From Pontibacter sp. G13 (GTDB taxonomy: Bacteria > Bacteroidota > Bacteroidia > J057), in assembly GCF_031851795.1 (NCBI RefSeq), contig NZ_CP134696.1:2713001-2777000 (forward strand): a DNA stretch of 64,000 nt, written 5' to 3'. The notes below the pieces were generated by a model that was not told the origin of the DNA, searched no databases, and saw nothing but the letters and a program-made list of their open reading frames with translations. This document shows, in pieces, positions 35,150-44,656 of the stretch (the first letter of the stretch is position 1; every line of letters begins with the position of its first letter). The position numbers were made by a program, and so were the translations under genes.

Positions 35150-37450
35150 TTAGCTTGATGATCTTAGGGAATTGTCTCGGGAAATCTCTGTCGGATAGAC
35201 CCACCTGATCAATACGGGCAAGAGAACCAAATCAGACAGCAGGGCAAACCCAATCGTGAGAGAGGTGAACATTCCCGTGCTCCAAGTCCCTCCAAAATCG
35301 GAAAAACAAAGCATCATGAATCCCGCCACCAGGATCAGTGAAGTGATGATCATCGCTTTTCCGGTCCCGTGTAGGGTATTGCGGATCGCCACATCCACAG
35401 GATTGCCGATTTGGATTTCTTTGCGGTAACGCATCAGGAAATGAATAGTGTCGTCCACTGCAATCCCAAATGCAATCACGAATACCAAAGCGGTGGAAGC
35501 TGTCAGATTGATCTGGAACGCCCCCATGATGCCGCCCGTGAAAATCAGTGGAATGACATTCGGTACCATGGAGATGAGAAGCATGCGCCAAGATTTGAAT
35601 AGCATCCCCATAATCAATCCCACAATCGCAAAGGCAATTCCCAACCCAAACAGTAGGCTTCTCCGGACATACATCAGATTATGCTCCGTCAAAAAAGCTT
35701 GCCCCGTGTACCGATAGCTGAACATGGAGGTATCACAGTGCGCCAGAACATATTCATCCAAGTCCCGATAAAGCTTTTCGAATTCATCGGTCCCCAAATC
35801 AGGTACACGCGAACTGATCCGTGCCTGCTTGAAATCTTGTGTAGTGACCTTGGCCATAAGGTCATTGCCGCCATAATTCGCCATGAACCCAATCATGCGG
35901 TCGATTTCTTCCTGCGAATCCGGAATCCTGCGGTGATGTGCGCGATTGAAATGTGCAAGGTAGTTGGCCTCCTTCACGAGGGTCGCGGGAGAAAGGAATA
36001 TTCCGAACTGCTGACGCCCATCGAGCCATTCCTGAATGCTATCCAACTGCACCAGAAAATCTCGATCCGTGGCCAGATGCTCTCCTTTCATATGGATCCC
36101 CAGTTCGAAAGGTCGAAGTCCCACAGATTGCTCCTCGAAGAAATACATGGATTGTTTGATCGGATCGTCCTCCCCAATATCCTCAATGAGGAAGGTATTG
36201 GTGGGAATCGTGAAAATGAGGGCAATACTCAAGGCAACAAGCCCGCCAAACGTCCAGCCAATCAAACGGCCTTCCTGCATGACCCATCGAAACACCTGAT
36301 CCATCCAGGTATTCCACTGCGGTTGGTTTCCGAATCCTCGTTTCTGGGTGAGTTTCTTTTTTCGGCTCAACCAAAGGAATGCATTCGGTAGCAAAATAAT
36401 GGTGAGGATATAGGTCAAAACCACCCCGATAGCAGCATACAGACCAAAGTTTCGAATAGGCGGCACCCTTGAAACCAGCAGGGAGGCAAACCCTACAGCG
36501 GTCGTCAAGGAAGTCAAAAAGATAGAGAGGCCGATTTCCTTGAGCGTGATGCGCATGGCTTCGTGGGGAGAATCGCTGCGCTCATTTTCCTGAAGAAATC
36601 TCGTGGTTAAATGAATCACATCACTGGTACCGACTACGAACATCAGCGGAATGAGCAGATTCGAGATCAAGTCCACCGACTGGCCGGTATATCCCATGAT
36701 ACCCATGATCCACATCAGTCCCAATAGAACTGCTGCAACCGGAATCCATACGCCCCATCCCGTTCGATAAATCCAAAATAGGACCGAGATGATCAGGCAA
36801 ATGGAGATGGACATGAACATGAGGAGCTCTCGCCCAATTTTGCCAATATATTGGGTCCGGATGTAGGGAATGCCGGATATCACGTATGGAATGCCCGAGG
36901 ACTCCAAGACCTCGACCACCGATTGGTTGAATTCATCTCGCTTCCGCGTATCGAAAATCTCCGGTTCAATGAATACAAATGCACAGACATGCTGAAAATC
37001 TCGCGTGATCAATCCGCCTATCAGGAGAGAATCCTGCTCAATCCGCTTACGACTCTTCCTCAAATCAGCCTCGGTCTCGAACTCCATCCAGGGCGACGAC
37101 ACCATTTTCAGCGTTTTCAGGCGATACTGCTCCACGCTCGTGGCCGAAACCAACGAGTCGGTTCCGGGCAGGGCCCTGATAGCTTCAAAAACGGAGTCGG
37201 CACGTTTTAGGAATTCTCGATCAAAGACATCTTCCCCCGGTGCCTTGAGCGCGATATAGTTGATGAAGTTTTGCTCTTCTTGAAATTGCTGGATGTACTG
37301 CGAATAATAGGTGTACTCGGGATCATCCTTGGGATAGAATTGGTCGAAGCTAAAATTGATCCGGACCTTGGTCACACCATATCCCAGTATCAAGGTTCCG
37401 AGCATCAAAATACCCAGCCAGATTCTCCGGTACTTCAAAAGGTGGTTCAT
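35150..37450 (-). CDS. RND/MMPL superfamily exporter
   Basis: 766 residues, twelve predicted membrane segments in two repeated halves with large periplasmic loops after helices 1 and 7. The helix-4 equivalents carry the buried acidic positions seen in RND pumps (FVVGTSDVIHLTTRF in half one; FVIAFGIAVDDTIHFLMRY in half two). The layout fits the smaller hydrophobe or MMPL-type exporters (HAE3-like) rather than AcrB (about 1040). They use the proton gradient to move lipids, hopanoids or hydrophobic drugs outward. The PLD-like gene starts the pair upstream with a 53-base gap, so they are probably co-transcribed. The start is ATG, and the C-terminal tail is short and hydrophilic. Confidence 0.88.
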   Translation of the reverse strand: MNHLLKYRRIWLGILMLGTLILGYGVTKVRINFSFDQFYPKDDPEYTYYSQYIQQFQEEQNFINYIALKAPGEDVFDREFLKRADSVFEAIRALPGTDSLVSATSVEQYRLKTLKMVSSPWMEFETEADLRKSRKRIEQDSLLIGGLITRDFQHVCAFVFIEPEIFDTRKRDEFNQSVVEVLESSGIPYVISGIPYIRTQYIGKIGRELLMFMSISICLIISVLFWIYRTGWGVWIPVAAVLLGLMWIMGIMGYTGQSVDLISNLLIPLMFVVGTSDVIHLTTRFLQENERSDSPHEAMRITLKEIGLSIFLTSLTTAVGFASLLVSRVPPIRNFGLYAAIGVVLTYILTIILLPNAFLWLSRKKKLTQKRGFGNQPQWNTWMDQVFRWVMQEGRLIGWTFGGLVALSIALIFTIPTNTFLIEDIGEDDPIKQSMYFFEEQSVGLRPFELGIHMKGEHLATDRDFLVQLDSIQEWLDGRQQFGIFLSPATLVKEANYLAHFNRAHHRRIPDSQEEIDRMIGFMANYGGNDLMAKVTTQDFKQARISSRVPDLGTDEFEKLYRDLDEYVLAHCDTSMFSYRYTGQAFLTEHNLMYVRRSLLFGLGIAFAIVGLIMGMLFKSWRMLLISMVPNVIPLIFTGGIMGAFQINLTASTALVFVIAFGIAVDDTIHFLMRYRKEIQIGNPVDVAIRNTLHGTGKAMIITSLILVAGFMMLCFSDFGGTWSTGMFTSLTIGFALLSDLVLLPVLIRWVYPTEISRDNSLRSSS

Positions 37451-37503
37451 GAAATGGGCTAGAAAGTCAAAAATTAGGTTTGATATCCCTTATTCGTCCC
37501 GGT

Positions 37504-38193
37504 TTACAATTCGGCCATTTTGGGCCATAGCTGGTCAAATTCCCGCTGATAGGCAGTCACCACGGAAGGCTCATGGGTAATCAACAGATTCTCGTGGTTA
37601 TGGTTGGCTGCACTGCGCGTCCAGTTGTAGCTGCCTGTCAATGCGACCGTCTGATCGATCAGGGCAAACTTGTGATGCATGTGATCATCCGTACGATCTT
37701 CCCGCACCGTGAGTCCCGCGCGGACCAATTCATGAATATCTGATCCTCGGTCGTATTTCTTGTCATTGTCCGTCAAGATCCGGACGCGGACGCCACGACG
37801 GTGACAGGCTTCGATCCGATCGGTGATGCGGTCATCTGAAATGGTGAACACACAGATATCCACTTGCTTTCTCGCAGCATCCAAAAATTGACGAATCGCA
37901 TCTAGGCAATCATTGCCGGGACTGAATAGCACCCGATCCTTGGGCAATTGGGAACCGTCATTCCGGTTGGGCAGCAGCAACTTATTGGCACTACGAAGCC
38001 ACTCCAAGAGGCGCTGATCCCGCATATCATCCATTTCCTCCTCCACAATCTTGAAGATTCTCGACCGGAGCACCCCCAATTCCTGTTCGTTCAAGGACTC
38101 TTCAGTGAGGATTTTGGCCAATGCTCGACGTTCAGATCTTGTCAGTACCTCGTCTTCAAAGGTTTGGCGGAACAGTTCTTCCAGATTTTGCAT
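37504..38193 (-). CDS. Phospholipase D-like protein with one HKD motif
   Basis: 229 residues. The C-terminal half is a PLD fold with a single HxKxxxxD motif (HMHHKFALID, about residue 174), followed by the family's TGSYNWTRSA and NHENLLI. One motif per chain is typical of Nuc-type nucleases and the PLD6-like group, which act as homodimers with two motifs per active site. The N-terminal 80 residues are a helical charged segment (LTRSERRALAKILTEESLNEQEL) of unknown function. It lacks a signal peptide and is probably cytoplasmic. The RND exporter gene follows. Nuclease versus phospholipase activity cannot be decided from the sequence. Confidence 0.85.
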   Translation of the reverse strand: MQNLEELFRQTFEDEVLTRSERRALAKILTEESLNEQELGVLRSRIFKIVEEEMDDMRDQRLLEWLRSANKLLLPNRNDGSQLPKDRVLFSPGNDCLDAIRQFLDAARKQVDICVFTISDDRITDRIEACHRRGVRVRILTDNDKKYDRGSDIHELVRAGLTVREDRTDDHMHHKFALIDQTVALTGSYNWTRSAANHNHENLLITHEPSVVTAYQREFDQLWPKMAEL

Positions 38194-38282
38194 AGGTAGA
38201 GGATTTCATTGAAAATGGAGGGACATTCGACTGCTGATCAAATGCCCTAGCAAGATTCGTGGATTTTTCGACCATACACAAA

Positions 38283-38310
38283 CGCCCGGCCTCAAAATTG
38301 AAGCCGGGCG
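38283..38310 (-). terminator. Terminator of the GH31 gene
   Basis: CGCCCGGC / GCCGGGCG inverted repeat behind the GH31 stop. On the minus strand it is followed by a short T-poor run, so efficiency is uncertain. Confidence 0.55.
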
Positions 38311-38343
38311 GTGTTATCGTATGCTAAACGGGATTAAACCCTT

Positions 38344-40785
38344 TTAGGAGAGGCGAATCTTGGAGAATCCACTTGGAACGCGGACCTCGACAATCTTCCC
38401 ACTGCGATCAAATGGAACTTGCTTCCCATCTACCAGACATTGGGTGATTCTGAAAGGACTTCCATGCACTTTGAGTCGGTAAGTCGTATGATCCGGTGTC
38501 AATTGTCCGTCGATCGATTGCTCGATGATCCATTCATTGTCCAATCCTTCTGTTTCGAAGGTGGCGTGGAAATACTGACCATCCTCGTGATCGTATCCGT
38601 CTCCGGCATCCACGTATAGCTGGCTGGATTCGGTTCCGAGCTTGAAATATGCGTGGAGGTCCAATTCTTCGACCTTTTTCTCACCTACATATTGTAGAAC
38701 TGGTCCGAATGGCAATACCGCTCCTGCACGGGCATACATCGGAATGCCATCCAATTCGACCGCCTTCCAGATTTCCTGATTGCCTTCGATGAGCTGGTCG
38801 GTATGGAAGTCATACCATTCGCCTTGTGGCAAATAGAGGTATCTCCCTTTGGCACCTTCCTCGGAGATTGGGCAAGCCAGCAAGTGATCTCCCAGGCAAA
38901 ATTCCTCCATGCGGTTGAATGTCTCTGGATCTTCCTGATCGAGGAATGCCAGCGGACGGAGCATCGGAGTACCTGCGTTGGCGTATTGGTGGAATGCCGT
39001 ATAGAGCTGAGGAAGCAATTTGTAGCGAAGCTCGATCGCTTTTCTTGCCACAGCGGTAAATGGCTCTCCGAATGACCAAGGCTCCTGGTCCCGATTGGCT
39101 TTGGTAAGGTTGGCGGCTTCTTTCTCTTTGTCAATGGCAGCATCCCCTGCATCATTGTATCCGATGGAATGTACGCGGCACAATGGATGAAAAATCCCCA
39201 ATTGCAGCCAGCGAACAAACAATTCTCCATCAGGCACCTCATTGAAACCACCGATGTCTGATCCTGCGAATGACAATCCCGACACACTCAACCGCTGAGT
39301 CTGCGTAGAGGCCATCTTCAGGTGATCCCACGTAGCGATGTTGTCTCCTGTCCAGACGGAAGCAAAACGCTGGCCACCGGAATAGGTCGCACGGGTGATC
39401 AAAACTGGGCGGCGTGGGTAGCCATGTTCCTTGACGCCTTCGTAGGAAGCGCGGGACATCTGCATCCCATAGACATTGTGAGCCTTGCGGTGGCTGGTTG
39501 GATGGCCGTCATAATCATGGCGAGCATCGTCCACCATCGTCTTGGAATCTACTTCGAATAGCGCAGGCTCGTTCATATCGTTCCAGACGCCTCTCACTCC
39601 GATTTTGCGGATCAGGTCTCGGAACAAGCCAGACCACCACTCGCGAACATCTGGGCGGGTAAAGTCAGGGAAGAAGCAATCTCCCGGCCATACCAGACCT
39701 TCGACGTAAGGTCCATCAGAAGATCTGATAAATGCATCACGATCCATCCCTTCCTTGAACACCCAATAGTCAGGATCTTTCTTGATGCCCGGATCGATGA
39801 TCACGACCGTCTTGAACCCATCCTCTTCCAGCTCACGGATCATGCGGACTGGATCGGGGAAATATTCATTGTTCCAAGTGAAGCAGCGGTAGGCATCCAT
39901 GTAGTCGATGTCCAAATAGATGGAATCGCATGGAATCTTGCGGCTCCGGAATCCGTGAGCCACTTCCTTGACCAAGCTCTCTGGATAGTAGCTCCAACGA
40001 CACTGGTGGAAACCCATCGCCCACAATGGGGGAAGTTCTGGGGTCCCTGTCAGAAGGGTATATCTTTCGGCAACACTCAACAATTCTGGGCCATTGATGA
40101 AATAGTAGTTCATCTCACCGCCATGTGCCCAAAAACTGGTGGCATCGTCGCGTTCTGCTGCGAAATCAAAATAGGTGCGGAAGGAATTGTCAAAGAACAG
40201 TCCATATCCGACTCCGGCAGTCAAGCCATAATAAAATGGTATCGCCCGGTACAGCGGATCGGTATCCTCCACATAGCAGAAGCTATCCGTAGCCCAGTTC
40301 TGCAAGCGATTGCCTCGCAGGTTGAGGGCGCAACTCTTGTCTCCCAATCCGTAGTAAGCCTCGTCATCCTGAGCATGCTTGCTCATGAAAATGATGTCAC
40401 TTTTCTCTTCTCGCTCTTCCCAGTGGAAGCCTTTTTCGTCGGCCAGAACGACTTGTCCATCCAAGTCCAGCATCGTCTGACGCAGATCAGAGCGATCTAG
40501 GCGGCATTCCATGGTTTGGGTTTTGATGGAGACGTATTCAGCGTGCTCTTCGACAGAGAAGTCTACCGTTTCGATTTGAAAGGCGGGGTCGATCGCATAG
40601 GAAAAATCGCGATCGAAGTAGCCTTGCGTAGAAAACCGGAATCTCAGGATATCGTCGGTCAGCACATGCACGCGCAACATTACGCCGTCCTCTGTGTGAA
40701 ACTCGCAAGTATTTTCTTCGCGGGTCCACCGAACAAGGGTTCCGGGGGCATTCTGCCGTTTGACGGCAACTGATTTTTGGCTCAT
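38344..40785 (-). CDS. Glycoside hydrolase family 31 (alpha-glucosidase-like)
   Basis: 813 residues, no signal peptide, hence cytoplasmic. The GH31 nucleophile motif GVWNDMNEPALF lies near residue 400 and the acid/base motif SVWTGDN near 478. A galactose mutarotase-like N-terminal domain with the usual beta content and a proximal C-terminal domain (about 640-800) with LPFGPVLQYVG follow the family plan. The family mainly removes alpha-1,4 or alpha-1,6-linked glucose, and related enzymes act on xylose or sulfoquinovose; the exact sugar is not readable here. It appears monocistronic. Repeat copy 3 and a terminator lie in the gap to its right, belonging to the next gene. Confidence 0.92.
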   Translation of the reverse strand: MSQKSVAVKRQNAPGTLVRWTREENTCEFHTEDGVMLRVHVLTDDILRFRFSTQGYFDRDFSYAIDPAFQIETVDFSVEEHAEYVSIKTQTMECRLDRSDLRQTMLDLDGQVVLADEKGFHWEEREEKSDIIFMSKHAQDDEAYYGLGDKSCALNLRGNRLQNWATDSFCYVEDTDPLYRAIPFYYGLTAGVGYGLFFDNSFRTYFDFAAERDDATSFWAHGGEMNYYFINGPELLSVAERYTLLTGTPELPPLWAMGFHQCRWSYYPESLVKEVAHGFRSRKIPCDSIYLDIDYMDAYRCFTWNNEYFPDPVRMIRELEEDGFKTVVIIDPGIKKDPDYWVFKEGMDRDAFIRSSDGPYVEGLVWPGDCFFPDFTRPDVREWWSGLFRDLIRKIGVRGVWNDMNEPALFEVDSKTMVDDARHDYDGHPTSHRKAHNVYGMQMSRASYEGVKEHGYPRRPVLITRATYSGGQRFASVWTGDNIATWDHLKMASTQTQRLSVSGLSFAGSDIGGFNEVPDGELFVRWLQLGIFHPLCRVHSIGYNDAGDAAIDKEKEAANLTKANRDQEPWSFGEPFTAVARKAIELRYKLLPQLYTAFHQYANAGTPMLRPLAFLDQEDPETFNRMEEFCLGDHLLACPISEEGAKGRYLYLPQGEWYDFHTDQLIEGNQEIWKAVELDGIPMYARAGAVLPFGPVLQYVGEKKVEELDLHAYFKLGTESSQLYVDAGDGYDHEDGQYFHATFETEGLDNEWIIEQSIDGQLTPDHTTYRLKVHGSPFRITQCLVDGKQVPFDRSGKIVEVRVPSGFSKIRLS

Positions 40786-41206
40786 ATATGAATGGGAAAA
40801 TGTCTAAGTGGGAGATTCCGGCGAGAATGGAGGGAATCCAGTTTACAAAGGCTATTGCGCGGAATTAGTTCCAAAAACAAAAACCTTCCAAGGCACAGAT
40901 AAACCAATTGTTACAAGGTCTAATTTACGGAAATTTTGTACAGAAAGCTCGTTTCAGCGTACAAATCGTGGTTTGGAGAGAACGCCGGGATCGAAATTCA
41001 GGGCCCAAATCGGCCTGAGATGGACGAATATGCACATTTAGCCCAATGGAATCAAGCGGTTGGCGAGCAACAGCATTGACCAAATCTGCCGAAATCGTTT
41101 GCAATCTCCGTTTCTGGTCAAAGTTTTTTCCCAGAGGTACGATTCTGGCCCATATTGGCTGAAAATATCCGAAAGGAAGACTTTGTCAGGGGAAGATAAC
41201 GCCTCT

Positions 41207-41372
41207 GGGGTGCGGCTGGCAGGTGAGGCGTGAAGGATGGAAACGGTGCGAGGCACGAGCAGTCCGGAGCCTTCAGCGGAGGACGGAGCTTGCGAACCCG
41301 TGCACAGCCTGACGCGGCGACCATCCAGCTGAGCGCAGGATCTCCTGTCAAGCACGCCGGGGCACGCCCAAA
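41207..41372 (-). repeat. Dispersed structured element, copy 3
   Basis: Minus strand: TTTGGGCGTGCCCCGGCG to CACCTGCCAGCCGCACCCC. The block GGCTGTGCACGGGTTCGC and GCTCCGTCCTCCGCTGA are almost the same as in copy 4. Helix 1 is short here (CGGCG with CGCCG). It begins 18 bases after the terminator at 41390-41420. Confidence 0.7.
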
Positions 41373-41389
41373 TCGCGATCAAACAAGAA

Positions 41390-41420
41390 AAGGGCCCCCT
41401 CCAAGTTGGAAGCGGCCCTT
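41390..41420 (-). terminator. Terminator of the DUF4199 gene
   Basis: AAGGGCC / GGCCCTT with an inner CTCCAA / TTGGAG stem, followed on the minus strand by TTTC, 19 bases behind the stop codon. Confidence 0.7.
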
Positions 41421-41438
41421 GATATCATTACAGCGAAA

Positions 41439-42005
41439 TTAGACGGTGCCAATCTCGTCTACACTTGGGGTCAAATCTGGGTCACGCTGCATGATCAGTG
41501 CGACAATCGAGGCAAAAACAGCGCCTCCGATCAAGGTACCAAACGCTCCAACGATGAGTTTGCCAGTTGCACTAAATATGAAGGAGTACATATTGTCCAT
41601 GATCTCCAGCATGCTATCAGTCATGCCTGGGGAGGATTCCATAGTTCCCATGGTCATGGCGTACATCTCTTCATTGTAATCAGGCATGATGACGGCATCC
41701 ATGAGGTAGGAGAAGATCAAAGAAATGATAGATCCTACGATGATGGTGAGCATGATCACCTTGAAGCCTTCGCCGAAAGAAGATCCGCCATCATTGATCT
41801 TGCGAAAATCTTTGACCGCCATGACATAGCAGACGATAGCCAGTGCGAATACAAGGACTCCGATAACAGTCCCGGCAATATTGAATTCGCCGACTTGGGG
41901 AACTCCAACAACAAAGTACGTGTAAATCACATTCAAAATGGACAGCACGCCTAGGATGGTGCCCCATTTGACCGCGATGGGTCGGATGGAAGGAGAAGGA
42001 TTCAT
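41439..42005 (-). CDS. DUF4199 membrane protein
   Basis: 188 residues from the ATG at 42005. It has four membrane helices (about 12-32, 40-62, 84-104 and 142-170). The pattern VKDFRKINDGGSSFGEGFKVIMLTIIVG between helices 2 and 3 is the core of DUF4199, a family nearly confined to Bacteroidota whose role is unknown. The loop after helix 3 is rich in Met and acidic residues (YNEEMYAMTMGTMESSPGMTDSMLEIMDNMYS). It stands alone between a GH31 gene and a DUF2461 gene on the same strand, with its own terminator. Confidence 0.82.
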   Translation of the reverse strand: MNPSPSIRPIAVKWGTILGVLSILNVIYTYFVVGVPQVGEFNIAGTVIGVLVFALAIVCYVMAVKDFRKINDGGSSFGEGFKVIMLTIIVGSIISLIFSYLMDAVIMPDYNEEMYAMTMGTMESSPGMTDSMLEIMDNMYSFIFSATGKLIVGAFGTLIGGAVFASIVALIMQRDPDLTPSVDEIGTV

Positions 42006-42491
42006 AGTCTTGTTTTCTGAAGGTAAGGAAGTAAGCAAGCCTTTCCAGACTTATCAGCAATGAATAGGTTCAGGCTGAAAAGTCCAAGGTTGGGCATAAA
42101 AAATTTTCATTTTTCTCCTTCCATCAAACATCAGAAAAAGGAGCTGGATTTGGGGGAGTCTCTGAAAGCGGAAATGGGACCTTACATGCGCTTCATAGAA
42201 AAGCCCCGGAAGCAGAAACCGGGGCTTACCTGTCGTTTACACCTGATGGTGCCGTGTGATAATGTGTGAAAGCGTTGTCTGGCTATCTGCAAATGAGATG
42301 CCTGTGATCCCATCCATCCCGACATTCGTGGGGAGATGCTTTCATCGCCATGCTTGATATTTGGCGATGGGCGGTAGCGCTCTCCCTGAGGAATTTCCCT
42401 CATCCCTTCCGATTTGCGACCAAAGTAGGCCAAACGTTACATCCATTTTCGCACGACACAATATGAAACGCACAAATCCCCAAATATTGCC
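42006..42491. other. Gene-free stretch with a terminator and structured region
   Basis: 486 bases. The terminator at 42201-42227 ends a minus-strand transcript, so 42228-42491 is either the 3' leader-out of the DUF2461 gene or a separate RNA. In it TGAAAGCGT pairs with ATGCTTTCA and CATCGCC with GGCGATG (about 42266-42370). No coding signal; no promoter match seen. Confidence 0.45.
42201..42227 (-). terminator. Terminator behind the DUF2461 gene
   Basis: AAGCCCCGG / CCGGGGCTT inverted repeat, followed on the minus strand by TTCTATG. It lies 265 bases behind the stop codon at 42492. Confidence 0.65.
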
Positions 42492-43172
42492 TTACTGATC
42501 AATGGGTTGTCCAATTGCCTGTGTGAGGTAATTCTTCATGGGGGTGCCTGCCCGATACAATTCCATCAATTGCTCATCCAAATCATCAGCGAGGATGTTG
42601 GCTGCTGGCAAGTGGGTGTAATAGTAGAAGGTCTTGTTGAAGATCAGCGGTTGTTGCTTGGCTGGCTCCTGCAGGTCTTTGGGAAGGCGTTTGTGCTTAT
42701 CGCCGTGAATCTCTCCGTACGTTTCGCGGAAAGTCTTGTCGTACAATGCGCGGTTGAAGGCGGGCAGATCGGCTGCCATGAAATGTCGGATCTGGGAGAG
42801 GGTGTCTTTATCGGTGAAATAAATCCCCCCATACACGCCAATAGCAGCTGGACTCAGCTCGAAATAGAATCCGGGAGTCAGCTTGTCTTTCTTGCCGATC
42901 GGAGAAATCAATGCTGATACATTTTCCTTGTAGGGGCGCTTGTCCTTGGAGAATCGGATGTCGCGGTTGATGCGAAAAATGGCATCCTTGGGGGCGATCA
43001 TGACTTGTGGATCTTCTTCGTGAATGAGGTCGATCATCCGATCCACGAATTCCTCGAAGGGTTTTTTGATGGTATGCAGATATCGCTTGCGATGCTCATC
43101 AAACCAGTCCTTGTGGTTGTTCTCTTTGAGCTCGGAGAAGAAGTCGAGGAAGTCTTGGGTAAAAAAAGCCAT
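42492..43172 (-). CDS. DUF2461 domain protein
   Basis: 226 residues, cytoplasmic. It opens FFTQDFLDFFSELKENNHKDWFDEHRKRYL, and the family core follows: INRDIRFSKDKRPYKENVSALIS, then GFYFELSPAAIGVYGGIYF, and near the end FYYYTHLPAANILADDL. This is the TIGR02453/DUF2461 family, widespread in bacteria and fungi without a known reaction. Length is normal (about 220). It is divergent from the cyclase gene at 43417 and is followed by a long 3' region (42228-42491). Confidence 0.85.
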   Translation of the reverse strand: MAFFTQDFLDFFSELKENNHKDWFDEHRKRYLHTIKKPFEEFVDRMIDLIHEEDPQVMIAPKDAIFRINRDIRFSKDKRPYKENVSALISPIGKKDKLTPGFYFELSPAAIGVYGGIYFTDKDTLSQIRHFMAADLPAFNRALYDKTFRETYGEIHGDKHKRLPKDLQEPAKQQPLIFNKTFYYYTHLPAANILADDLDEQLMELYRAGTPMKNYLTQAIGQPIDQ

Positions 43173-43416
43173 CGGTTGTCAGTATGGATTGGGAATTGGC
43201 CAATGCTAGTGGTAGTTATGCAGATCAGTTGCAGACGTTGGCCGTCTATCCTTTCAATTTCTGGTCATTTGGGCAACTATCCCAGCCAGAACTGTCCATT
43301 TTATGCACCAAGCCCCTAGAAAATCGTGGAAAACCCAGCAGGCATCCCGAAATTTTTCCAACTCGGACATAAAGTGTAATTTACCGACCGCTGAATTTCC
43401 CGGGCATCCCCAACCT

Positions 43417-44538
43417 ATGAATACGAGCTTCAAGTTATTTTTCCGGAACATCGGTTACACCACCTTGGCATGGATCTTTGCCGCGACGCTCTTTAGCTTT
43501 ATTCGGCTATATGGTGTGGAGGAGGCCCACCTGTACGATTTGCAGATCGACCAGATTGACTTGGCCGAGATCATTTTGCTCCAGGGGATTCTGATTGGGG
43601 GCATTTTCGGTCTGTCCTTCGGGACGCTCGACTACTTCATGGATCGAAAAATCCAGCGCACGCTCTCCTATTCATGGCTGATCCTCATTCGCAGTGTTGC
43701 CCACCTGATATTCACACTGATCATTTTGTTGGTGACGATTTTTGCGAATCAATGGGTCCTTGGGGGAAATTTCGATGAAGCCACCGGCAATCGCACCATG
43801 GAGATTCTCACGTCCAAAACTGCTTTGGTGGTGCTGGTCTACACGGGGATTGTCTCTATGATCTTTTCGCTGATTCGGCAGATCAATGGGATGTTTGGTC
43901 CCGGTATCCTCGTCAATATCATCTTCGGAAAATACCACCGCCCACAAGAGACGGAGCGAATCTTCATGTTTCTCGACCTGAAGAGTTCCACCACCTACGC
44001 CGAACGATTGGGACACAAGCTCTACAGCGAGTTGATCCAAGATTGCTTCTATGACCTCACAGATACCCTCCAAAAGCACAAGGCCACGGTGTACCAATAT
44101 GTGGGAGATGAGGCGGTCCTGACTTGGGAGGTGGAAAATGGGTTGGAGGCTGCCAACTGCATTCGGGCCTATTTCTCCTACGACGCAAGCATCCAAGAAC
44201 GGGCACGCTACTATTTCGACAAATACGATTTGGTCCCAGCCTTCAAGGCGGGCTTGAATATCGGTCGGGTGATGGTGGCAGAGGTAGGAGTCCTGAAACG
44301 CGAGATTGCCTATCACTCCGACGTGCTCAACACCGCTGCACGGATTCAGGGAAGATGCAACGATTTTGGCCAGCGACTCCTGATTTCGGAATACCTCTAC
44401 GAGCGAATCCCCAAGGTCGAAGATCTCGCTTTTGAGCACGTGGGAGAAGTTTCCCTCAAAGGTCGCAGCAAAAAGGTCAATATCTACGCAGTCAGTCCCA
44501 CGGAGGAGATCGAGCACGAATTTGCGTTCTCGGAATGA
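43417..44538 (+). CDS. Membrane-anchored class III adenylate/guanylate cyclase
   Basis: 373 residues from the ATG at 43417; an earlier frame opening at 43303 would add 38 polar residues. Four membrane helices lie at about 8-160, then a short linker (NIIFGKYHRPQETERIF) and the catalytic domain (about 180-360). The metal-binding Asp lies in MFLDLKSSTTYAE (about 185), and a second acidic site is in YVGDEAVLTW (about 228). The transition-state pair Asn/Arg lies in VLNTAARIQGRCNDFG. The site therefore looks complete. It should make cAMP or cGMP at the inner membrane, with the helices as a possible sensor. The NSS transporter gene follows 118 bases downstream on the same strand. Confidence 0.9.
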   Translation: MNTSFKLFFRNIGYTTLAWIFAATLFSFIRLYGVEEAHLYDLQIDQIDLAEIILLQGILIGGIFGLSFGTLDYFMDRKIQRTLSYSWLILIRSVAHLIFTLIILLVTIFANQWVLGGNFDEATGNRTMEILTSKTALVVLVYTGIVSMIFSLIRQINGMFGPGILVNIIFGKYHRPQETERIFMFLDLKSSTTYAERLGHKLYSELIQDCFYDLTDTLQKHKATVYQYVGDEAVLTWEVENGLEAANCIRAYFSYDASIQERARYYFDKYDLVPAFKAGLNIGRVMVAEVGVLKREIAYHSDVLNTAARIQGRCNDFGQRLLISEYLYERIPKVEDLAFEHVGEVSLKGRSKKVNIYAVSPTEEIEHEFAFSE

Positions 44539-44656
44539 ACCTAGCCCTGTCAGGTTGGTACGATTGGTCAAATTATCTGTGATTTTCCTATCTTGGATGT
44601 GAATCCCTTCAAGGGGATTGTCCCACAGACTACACACAAACCTGACGTACCCCACT

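Larger units (their letters stand above)
40786..41438. other. Gene-free stretch with repeat copy 3
   Basis: Holds the dispersed element (41207-41372) and the terminator of the DUF4199 gene (41390-41420). The left part is the leader of the GH31 gene; I see no clean promoter match. No coding signal. Confidence 0.6.

Noticed and set aside
42182-42433. Minus-strand frame of 83 codons
   Set aside because: It crosses a terminator and two hairpins and has no recognisable domain; more likely part of a 3' UTR or RNA.
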